Assembly (NCBI GenBank): GCA_005765155.1
Contig: VCCP01000006.1
Coordinates: forward strand, 1,128,501-1,192,500
Direction of reading: 5' to 3'
Length of the DNA stretch: 64,000 nucleotides
From: Zelopaecilomyces penicillatus
Taxonomy: Eukaryota; Ascomycota; Sordariomycetes; Hypocreales; Pseudodiploosporaceae
The notes beneath the pieces are model-generated. The model worked only from the letters and a program-made list of their open reading frames with translations, made no database searches and was not told where the DNA came from. Position numbers and translations under genes: made by a program. This document shows, piece after piece, positions 55,711 through 64,000 of the stretch; within the stretch, counting starts at the first letter, position 1; each line of letters begins with the position of its first letter.

Positions 55711-56858
55711 GACAACATCAGCAAAGATACATGTTCCATGTATTTAAGAAGCAAAAAGAAAAGGAGTATGGAAGCTTCTCAAGCGCCGTTTTCTGCCTCA
55801 TATCCCCAAGATGGCGCCGCCGCAAGGCACCAAAAAAGTAAAAACCCAACTAGATAATAAACGATTGTGTGTGTGCGTCAGCAAGAACACACACACTTAT
55901 CTCAAAACTGTTCCGGCTGATTGGCTTAAACATTTTGCTCTACCCCGCGGCGTTATTCTGCGCTCACCGTCAGCCAAAAAACACAAACACAATCGGGCAT
56001 TTCGAGTTCTCGGTCCGGTCCCCGGATGTCGTTCTGACAGCAATGGGAAGAAGCAAACATTTTTGACAATTGACATGTGCTGTTCCTAGCCTTACCACAA
56101 TGACTCGTGCACACACCACACACACACAGAGAATGCCGGTAGATGTGGAAAAAAAGGATGGTGTCTTATGTATGTCAGAAGCCTTTGTGACAACGCAACC
56201 CAAGATAAGAGGCAAGCCCACATCCACAGATCTTGAAACGCTACCAGTAGTAGACAGAAGACACTCGAATGTCACCTAAAAGCCATGCATAAGACTAACA
56301 TACAAGTGTGAATATATAGAGAGAGTATGAGCCGGACAAAGGGATCAAATTGTTTGATCTCCGGGCGCTGAGCTCAGTCGTCAGGGCGAGATGTCACCAG
56401 TAAGATGTGTTATCCTGAGACGCCATTCCGCCTTTTGACCTTGTTTTACTTTTTCCTTGGAGCCCCAACTAGTCCCCAATTTCTTGACCTAAGATTCAAG
56501 CTTTTTAGCAGCCAAATACTTGTAGAAAAAGGTAAAAAAGGGTTGTCAGATATGTGTGCTCCCTATCCTAAATCTCTGGACATCGGCGATGATCATCACG
56601 CCCCAATATCTATATCCCGTAGCTAGTCCAGATTCTGCTCCACAAAACCTGGGTAATTGATGTACCAACCACCTCCATCCTTCCTACAACAACCAGAACA
56701 CCGCTAGCTCGAAAGGGTTGCCCCTTGTCTAGGATATAACGCAGAATAAAAACTGGCCAACAGAGACGGAACAGGTGGGAAGAAGAAATAAAAGTATAAA
56801 GGATATCTCTTCCGCAAGGGGCTTAAGCAAGGAAAACAAATCGCTGTCAACATCCGTT

Positions 56859-59636
56859 TCATTCCGATGTGTTCATAGGCACCAAACCAGTATTGTCAAC
56901 AGCGCCTTGCCGAATAATCTCTGCGGCCTGGATGAAAAAGGAATCTATTCTTAGCCGAGCCGGCCGTATCAATAGTCTCCCTGGCTTGTGTTCTGTCTCT
57001 CCAAGACGGTGCAAGGATTGATGAAAGCTCTGCAGGAGTTGGTAGGCCGCTTCAATGTGCGACGGCTCAGACGCCAGAAGAAACAGGTAGATGAGAAAAT
57101 TGCCGCAGAGAATGAACTGAGACCGAGCATCTAGAGTCCATGTATATTAGTACATCGCTCTGTAAAATGGAAGAAACTTTGTCTTGGGGGTAGGAAAGAT
57201 AGTCAAAAAGCTCCGACAGCAAGTAGAACCAAAGTATATAGATGCACTTACGGCGACACCAAAAACCCCGCAGGTCATCGTCACTGATGCGGCTGATGAA
57301 ATACGTGAACCCCTGAAACTCTGTGAGAGCGATGACAAACCACTTCCGAAGATTCGAGTCTGGGTTTGCCTTGGCGGCTCTTGTGGCGGGATACATGAGG
57401 CCTCTGTATAGCAGAGCTTGTGAAGCATAGAATGTCAAATGAAGCGGACCTTGATGAGGGTTAGATTCCTGTACATACACAAGTCGAAAGACAATAGCCG
57501 CAAGTTTAGATTTTGCAACTTACAATTGCTGATTTCATCAGATCCGACTTCCCGTACCAGTGTCAGGCAGTGTGGAATGAGACTATGCCAGTCCTTTAAC
57601 TTTTCCCGCAGCATAGAAAGCGCCATATACCGTTCCGGTAGAGATATTGATGGGTTCGGGCGAACTTGACTACATGGGAAAGATGGTGTTAGTGGGCTAG
57701 TCTTTCTTGGCTTATAAGCGATGGCAAGAATGGTGGGACTTACAAGCTACAGTCAAGGATTTCCTTGAGGACCCTGGTAATACGAATCATCTCCAGGAAC
57801 CGGGCCCCGACGGCGGCTTGAAAACATGCATTGGGCGGCTCAACTAGATACTGCAGGTCCTCTGGAACGTCTTCGTCGGCGCGGATATCATCCATATCTG
57901 GAGGTGAAGTGGTATATGAGCTCGTGTGAATGTGTGGAGGGTTGCCATGACAGATTGCCGACCAGCAGTCCGAGGCAAATACGGCCCACCAAAGCTTCTT
58001 CCGCAGTCTCTTCTCCCAAGGTTCGATGCTCCACCGGGTAGGGTCCTGATGGAGGCCAATCGTCTGAGCACATGCCGTAGTCTGCGCCGTCATGGTCCAC
58101 ATGCTCGGCGTCTCGACACTGTCTACATCTGGAGGGGTGATGTGGTGAAGAAGCAAGCCCGCCTGCAGGCTAAACAAATTGGGGTTCTCATGCTCCCGCC
58201 TAAGGGCTTCGTGGGCATGGTCCACGAGTTGATGTTGTTCGAAGGGACAGGGGCCTTTGAGCGTCGGGTCCTTATTCCAGAACGTACAGGCCATAGCATA
58301 TATGGCACCGCGCAAGGAGGCCGGGATGGCCATCTTGGCGGTCGCATATTGACGAAGGAAACGAACTTTAGTGACAATGGGGTATATTGGATGGACGTGT
58401 TTGAAATACAAACGGATTAGGTTTTCACCATAGGGCCATACCAGAATCTCTGTGCCATCCGAGGCCGTCTCCTTGGCTTTGTTGGTGAAATCGGGGTTTT
58501 CATTCTCCAAGAGGAGAAAGTGAACAGGTCTATCATCCGGCTGAGGACCGCCCGGATAGACCTGGATGATGTTTGCGTCTATCTCGTCGTTCTCACTAAG
58601 AATGAGACACCGGAAGGCATCCAGGAGATATGTATCTTGCTCAGCTGAAAGCCCCATTGAATGTGCTGTCTTGTTATGGTTATCTTCAAGAGTCTGAAGG
58701 GGTATAGTAGACGAATAGGCAACTGGTGGTGAGACGCCAAAGGTTCCTGTAATCTCAACGTCCTCGGCCGGGTGGCCGGACTGGCGCACCAGCCCCTGAT
58801 GTACTACAGCAGCGGGGGCGGATGTCTGCTCAGGGCTTTGTTCGCCGGTTGTGCTCAGCGTCGACGAAGGCACTGTGTCTGCAGGGCTGGCTTGGGAGAC
58901 ACTCCGACGTGGCAAAGCTGGAGACGTGTCTGTAGCTGGGGGTGTGACAAACTCGGCATCCGACATGCCATTGTCAGTGCCTCCATCTGGCTCCTGCGAG
59001 GAGGACTCATCATTCGGAGAGGATTGGCAAACCAGTCCCCTGCCCTTGCAGAAAAGGCCTGTAATTGTTATAGCGTTTAGTTTCGGGAGTTGTCAAATCA
59101 TAGTCATAATCATCGGCATAAGAAAAAGAAAGAGTGACATTCCCATCCCCCCCTTTCCCCCCGGAAAGCATAGGCCACCAGCGGTAGGATGAAGGCGGGC
59201 CATCATCTTCGGCCAAGTCCAAGCCTAGGGCCCCAACGCACATGTACACGGACGGCTGCATATTCGGTACGGAGGATAGGAGACATTAAGGCAGGCCGAT
59301 GGCATGGCATCTCGATATGTATGCATTACTGCAGAACAAGGCCAGGCTGAAGAGAGGGGAAAGGGTGGATGACGTGGACACAGAGACACGGGAGCATCGG
59401 GACAACAGACCAGCATACCAAGAGGTAAGAGGCAAGATGGATTATAGAAGATACGGAAACAACTTACAAGGCGGCTCAGAGGGAATCACGCAGGCCGTCT
59501 TGCGCCGCCGGCACGCATCACAGGGACGGTTCTTGCGGCTCCGTGGCTGTCTGGCCCGGCCGAACTGGCTCTGGATAGTGAACTTGCGGGGGCGGCCTGA
59601 TGCCAATACCGACGTCGGGTCGGCACCGCTCTGCAT
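56859..59636 (-). CDS. TamA/Dal81-like Zn2Cys6 transcription factor
   Basis: Five exons, complement(join(56859..57130,57252..57449,57524..57669,57744..59058,59468..59636)), encode 699 residues. The Zn2Cys6 cluster (Cys39, 42, 49, 57, 60, 67; CDACRRRKTAC) is completed only across the 409-base first intron, which splits the Cys57 codon. The fungal-specific domain follows (LIRLYFKHVHPIYPIV, ASLRGAIYAMACTFW, CAQTIGLHQDPTRW, RLRKKLWWAVFASDCWSA). The C-terminal part (GPLHLTFYAS frame then FWCRHARSQFILCGNFLIYLFLLAS) resembles TamA/Dal81-type regulators of nitrogen-source use. In intron 3 the nearest acceptor (TACAG) would create a stop; the acceptor 19 bases further (CAAG, preceded by CTAAC) keeps frame. 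The NCS1 permease upstream on the same strand fits a nitrogen or nucleobase role, by inference. Confidence 0.85.
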
Positions 59637-61169
59637 GGCCTGCCTGGCGTCGATTTAGCTATAGCCTGGAGCAGGTGTGCGACTCTATGCGTGTATCTGC
59701 GTGTGTGTGTGTGTGTGCGCGCGCACACGCGACAAAGTGTCTTTGGCCCGGTTGCAGAGGCTTGAGCCGCCTCCAAGTTTCGACCCGGGGGCGGGGGCTT
59801 TGGGCGGAGTTGGAGGGGGGGGGTGATCTCAAACAATGAACGTCGCTCAACAAAAAATAGGGTGCAGAATAGGCGGCACGGGTTTTTTGGGCTTCGTTCG
59901 GCGAACAAACATGCAAAACCACACACAAGAGAGGGAGCGGCCAAGTTGGAGCGGCGGATGATGATGGGCGAATTTGCAGGCAGAGTCGCGCCACAATGCG
60001 GCTCACACACACCCTTGACGGAGGAGACGACCCTGACAAGTTCGCCGAGCCAAGCTGCGTGCTGTTGGCTGGCTGGTTCGTACGGCAAACGTTGGCTATT
60101 GCACGCGTGTGTCCGGTACTCGTACCGTGTACAGTACGTGCGTTGTCTTGCCCATGCTGCTTTTGCTTTGATCTGCCCTTTTGCGTTGCTTTGGCGTTGC
60201 TTTGCGGTGCATTTGATATTATGGATCCTTTCTAGACTGAAATTATTACTCATCCAGCTCCTCTATTCGTCGACGCCAGATCGCTGTCATGCCCGAAGCG
60301 GCTTAGACCGAATGCGTGACAGATAACGTGACTAGCTGACTGATCCCTAATTAGATGCTCCAAGCGAACGAAACCACAACATGTAAATTCGCCGATGATA
60401 CTAGTTAGCACGGGCAAGGCGAGATCTTCTCAGATAGGCAGGCTGCGCAATAGGTCGCACAAGTCGGCATCCTACCTTGCAACCAGACGAAGCAAATCAA
60501 AGCCGATGGCAGATAGGCCTTGCATATTCGGCGAATGTAGAATACTACCGTGTACTGGGTATCTTTGCTCCCCTTTAGCGTCGGCGAAGCGAGTTGTCTC
60601 AGAGTTTGGACTTTAGAAACACTACACACACGCTCACTCACTCACTCACCCAAGTCAATCACGCATATCAAGGCAACTTCATTACTTTACCGCTTTGCCT
60701 CGCCTATTTCGGACAGACTCCGACTTTGAGGAAGAGAAACCGCAACAACGTGAAAAGAATGGGGAGCAATTAAGCTTGGTCCACTCTCTCCACTCCTCGG
60801 GAGACCACCATGGGAGCTGCCGAGACAACCCCATCAAGGAATATCCCGACCTTGTTCATAACAGTTACAGCACTGACTTAAATTGATTCTGTTCTTGTCA
60901 ACTTCCTTGGGTATCTTTAGCCAATGGGCTATGCAAGCTTTATCAGTGCTATCTGTACACCCCCCACTAAGACAAAGGGACATGGCAAGTTACAATAAAT
61001 GTACACTCTATTCATCACAGTACAAACAACAACAAGACTAAAACATGATGATACATAAAGATCGTTTTCCAAAACATGGCACCCGCAATTGAGCCCGACG
61101 GGGAACAAAGTTAGCACACAAGATGTTGACATGTCTGCCCAGCCTAGTAGCTTCCTATACAGACAGGGT
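59637..61169. promoter_or_regulatory. promoter region of the TamA/Dal81-like factor
   Basis: About 1.5 kb between the factor start and the NCS1 permease stop. A 34-base alternating pyrimidine-purine tract (59698-59731) lies 62 bases upstream of the ATG. A CTCACTCACTCACTC repeat occurs near 60633-60650. No further gene is supported. Confidence 0.5.
59698..59731. repeat. 34-bp alternating purine-pyrimidine tract (Z-DNA-prone)
   Basis: A (GT)n run passes directly into GCGCGCGC, then ACACGCG, with strict alternation through 34 bases. GC/GT alternation of this length is the classic Z-DNA-forming sequence. It lies in the probable 5' leader of the Zn2Cys6 gene. Confidence 0.8.
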
Positions 61170-63454
61170 TTAAAACACCATTACACTATGGCGTCCCTCC
61201 TTCTCCATGGACATCTCATGCGAGGAGGAATCGTCCAGCACATGCACAGTTTGTGAAAGCTCAACTTCCCAGCGGTCCTGGTAGTGTCTCTGCACTTCAC
61301 GTGCGCTTGGCGATTCCTTCACAAAAGCATCCACCTCCTTCGCAGGGAAAATAATATGAAGGAGAGTGTAGACTAGTCCGCTAGACAAAAATCCGTACAG
61401 ATAGTTGATGTAGTACAATTCCGTAACTCCATCGGGCACCTTGACAGACAGGTCAACGGCCGCGATGAATCCCGGCAAACACGGGGCGACTCCGACAACC
61501 CACTAGCAAAACGACACAAAATAATTAGCTCAAAATTCGACGTCAAACCAAAATAGGAGTTGCAAGTAGACAACTTCATATAATACGTACCGCAACGGGA
61601 GCACGGAAGTTGATGCCAGCCGTGTACCAGTAGATGCTACTGTTATTTCCCCGATACAAATCGTCAACCTTGAGCTTCCGCTTGCTAACAATCAGGTAGT
61701 TCGCCGCCATCATGCCAGTCATCGGCGCCAAGAATACACCATAGCTAGACAGCACAGTAAGAAACGTCGTAGCCGTGTTGACCAATCGCCAAGGGTTCAC
61801 AATGGGGCTCAGAATGGCGGTGATATACGCTCCTCTGCGGATATTGATGTAGCGGGGAAACACCGACGACAAATCAATGCCACCTGCTAGCGCATTGCCG
61901 GGAACATTGTTACCAAGTTGGGAAATGCACAGGGCAAGTCCCGCAAAGAAGCAAGCAGCGCGTGTTCCAGCGCTGGGGTCCTTTTGCAAGAGGGTAACGA
62001 AAAGAGTCGGTGGGTTCCAGATGGGCTCTCCGCCCAGTCGCTTCTGAGTCGCTGCGACGACAAGTATGCCGAGAACAGAGGCAAAGATGCTGTAGACGGG
62101 ATAGGCAAACGACTGTGACCAGATCGCATGGCTGGGTTTCTTCGCCAGACGGGAAAAGTCATTCTGATTCAGAATGCCTGCGGCAATTGATCCGACCGTC
62201 GACATGACGCCATAGACCATGAGCCAAGCAACACTCTGCGGGCCACCTGTCTTAGGGATAACGGTTGCCGAATCAAGAGTACTTCCAAATCCATCCGAGC
62301 CCATGGTCGCCAATGCCCAGATCAGGAGCGATACGAAGAAGGCCACAGTAACTACGCTGGCAAAGTAGAAAAACTTTTGCAGGCGGTGCGGGGGGATCCA
62401 AATCAACGGCAAACTAATAACGCAGAAGATAACGTACGCCACGAACGAAGCTGAAGTCATGCCGGTGGACTCCGGGATGCGGTTCGGGATGCGCTCCTCA
62501 TATTTGGGGTCCCATGACAACAGAATGAGTTCGAGACACTGGCCGCCAATCCAAGATGAGAACCCGTACCTGCAATCGTTGGTTTGTTAGTACAGCAACA
62601 GCTTCTAGAGAGCGCCGACCCATTCAACCAAGGGGGTTACGAACCATACTGTAAAATCTCGTTAGCAAAAGCTGTAGCAAGTAAAACCATTATCATGATA
62701 CGCACCAAAACTCAGAAAGATGCGGTTCCAGATCGCAAACTGCGAGCCCCACATTCCCCATACTGCTCGACTGAAGACGGAGAAACCAACTGATAGTAAT
62801 CGTCTGTCAATATACTGTTCCTTACTACCAAGACAACAAGTGACGCAATTGGGTCCAACGAACCATGATAGTAGGCTCCTGCGAGGGAACTCAAGACGAG
62901 CGCAATGGTAGCGATGATATTGCCGATAACAATAGCTGAGCAAGCATTAGCCAACAAAGTTATGCGCCCGCGGCTGCCAACGACGACGATGACCAACAAC
63001 AGCATCCATCCATGCATCAATGAGACATACAGATTATGGCCTGCCACCAATTGAGGCCCAGCGGAATCAGCGCACTGCCAGTCAGGAAGGTCGCAATGGT
63101 ACAGTTAATCAACAGCCCTACAGACAGAGACAAAGCACGGTCAGCTCTCCGGAGCACAATGCCCGTATGTTCGGCCTAGAATATGGTGCCAGGACCACGT
63201 GGATTGCTTGCATACAGAAGTTGTGAAAGGTACGGAACGACCAAGTTCGCCGCTCGGCCTCGACAGGTCGGATGTCATTGTTCTGCGCAATGATGGCAGG
63301 GTTAGCGATTGATTGTCCAATATGGGCTGCGTTGGGGCGGCGGCGGCTGCGGCTGCGGCTGCCATCGCCACAGCGGCGGCCGTTGTCCGTGACGTACGAT
63401 CCATTGTGACACGTAGGGCAGCTCAACGCGTTTGGCGATGTTTCCCAGTCCCAT
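61170..63454 (-). CDS. NCS1-family nucleobase/nucleoside/vitamin permease
   Basis: Eight exons, complement(join(61170..61502,61591..62569,62645..62648,62706..62789,62864..62935,63031..63117,63216..63282,63398..63454)), encode 560 residues, normal for a 12-helix NCS1 symporter. Family motifs are continuous across the joints: QWI-NNDIRPVEAERRTW, HNFW-LLIN, ALIPLGLNWWQAII, GNIIATIALVLSSLAGAYYH, GMWGSQFAIWNR, VWYGFSSWIGGQC, NDFSRLAK, NNVPGNALAGG and FLAPMTGMMAANYL. A 4-base exon (TATG) supplies parts of the Val and Trp codons of VWYG; without it the frame is lost. The ATG at 63454 gives a typical cytosolic N-terminus (MGLGNIAKRVELPYV). The subgroup is Fur/Fui1/Thi7-like. Uracil, uridine, allantoin, nicotinamide riboside or thiamine are all possible substrates. 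Proton-coupled uptake at the plasma membrane is the family role. Confidence 0.92.
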
Positions 63455-64000
63455 GACAGAGAGTCTGGCCGTGTGTCTTTGCGGTTTGGGGGCCGATCAG
63501 TTGGGGGGAGGGGGCGGTCGTCGGTCGCAGAGGTGGGGCAGACGCGGGATCAGAAGGAAATAATTATTAAAAATGATAGTCAAAGAGATGGAAAAGCGTC
63601 TGGGCTAATGGCGAACGTGACTGTGACTGGATGTCGCTGGCCGACAGACGGGCGGCGCAAGGGCGCTGCAGAAACTGAGGCGTCACAACCACAGGAGCAT
63701 CTATTTGCCAGCCACGTTTCTGAGGAGGGCGAGCACGATGAGAAGAAGAGATGGAGGATCTACGAATATCGCAGCTGAGATTGTTTTTTTTTCCTTGTCC
63801 CCCCATGGCTGACCTTCATCAGCCAGGGTCAGTCGCACTGAGTTTGTCTTGTTGGCTTGGCTCCCAGAGCCAAAAAAGTGAGTGCCTTGGTGCCTTACGC
63901 ACTTTAGGAATGGGTTCTTCAATAGTCTACACTCGGTTGCCGTCGCATAGAGCCACCTGAGGCACCCTGCGCTGCTATCATCATTTCAAACTGATGTTTT
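63455..64000. promoter_or_regulatory. upstream region of the NCS1 permease
   Basis: About 550 bases to the window edge, presumably the permease promoter. Scattered GATA cores occur on both strands (for example near 63572), which would suit nitrogen control by GATA factors, but single cores are too short to weigh. A frame at 63473-63778 has no motif and is not called. Confidence 0.4.

Larger units (their letters stand above)
50748..56858. other. 6.1-kb convergent region without recognised gene
   Basis: Both flanking genes end towards this region. I find no frame with a recognisable motif or clean multi-exon structure; the longest frames are near or below 100 codons and low in coding character. 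It contains a 20-G run (52335-52354), a GT microsatellite (about 52195-52208), a strong hairpin (53163-53204), a 27-base-period duplication (55663-55710) and an AT-rich half (about 53.9-55.5 kb). A non-coding transcript, a degenerate transposon or a lost gene are possible. Confidence 0.5.

Noticed and set aside
55811..56089. 92-codon frame with an ATG in good context
   Set aside because: No motif or hydrophobic pattern and no splice signals that extend it; left as possible but unsupported.
61576..61590. Apparent stop in the permease after ...RAPVAVRII
   Set aside because: These bases are the start of an intron (GTACGT donor, GCTAG acceptor); joining to WVVGVAPCLPGF restores the last membrane helices.
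63118..63426. Poly-Ala (MDRTSRTTAAAV...) and Cys/Arg-rich frames as possible N-termini of the NCS1 permease
   Set aside because: They fall in a 115-base intron with GTACGT donor, CGCTAAC branch and GCAG acceptor. The ATG at 63454 joined to NNDIRPVEAERRTW gives the normal family N-terminus.
1..64000. Search for CRISPR arrays, rRNA genes, known transposons or a biosynthetic gene cluster
   Set aside because: None seen: no regular direct-repeat/spacer array, no 5S-like sequence, no transposase or reverse-transcriptase motif, and no PKS, NRPS, terpene or P450 genes.

Overview
The window is nuclear DNA of a filamentous ascomycete. Introns are short (about 50-160 bases, one of about 400) with GTAAGT-like donors, CTAAC branch sites and YAG acceptors. 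The protein set is typical of Sordariomycetes: Spf1, mitochondrial malate dehydrogenase, a Whi5-like repressor, a sedolisin, zinc-cluster factors and an NCS1 permease. The style of the accessory genes suggests Hypocreales, but that is inference. I support 19 protein genes (the first partial) and one initiator tRNA-Met. This density is low for a fungus; several intergenic gaps are 3-6 kb.

Layout. 1-9 kb is mostly conserved housekeeping: the 3' end of spf1 (+), mitochondrial malate dehydrogenase (-), an ASC-1/Rqt4-type zinc-finger protein (+) and a Whi5/Nrm1-like G1/S repressor (+) behind a long leader. 10-27.5 kb is accessory: a low-complexity conserved protein (-), two heptad-repeat coiled-coil proteins (15.7 kb + and 20.6 kb -), a secreted trypsin-fold protein that has lost catalytic His and Ser (-), a thaumatin-like secreted cysteine-rich protein (+), the initiator tRNA-Met (-) and a secreted sedolisin (+). 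28.9-39 kb holds an Hst3/Hst4-type sirtuin with large insertions (+), a class V PLP enzyme (+), a GPI-anchor candidate (-) and a Gly/Asn-rich repetitive secreted protein (+). 41-50.7 kb holds a small conserved protein (+), an NmrA-like oxidoreductase (-) and a divergently placed C2H2 plus Zn2Cys6 transcription factor (+). After a 6.1 kb convergent gap without a recognisable gene come a TamA/Dal81-like Zn2Cys6 factor (-) and, upstream on the same strand, an NCS1 permease (-) whose reading frame needs a 4-nt micro-exon.

How the genes may work together. There is no recognisable biosynthetic cluster: no PKS, NRPS, terpene synthase or P450. The two most suggestive pairs are the NmrA-like reductase with the divergent dual zinc-finger factor, and the TamA/Dal81-like regulator with the NCS1 permease, which fits nitrogen or nucleobase scavenging. 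Four or five predicted secreted or surface proteins lie between 17 and 39 kb. The intergenic DNA is rich in homopolymer G tracts (up to 30 G), a G-quadruplex-type motif, perfect palindromes, two strong hairpins and a Z-DNA-prone tract. Splice joints were worked out by hand from splice signals, frame and family motifs, without transcript data.
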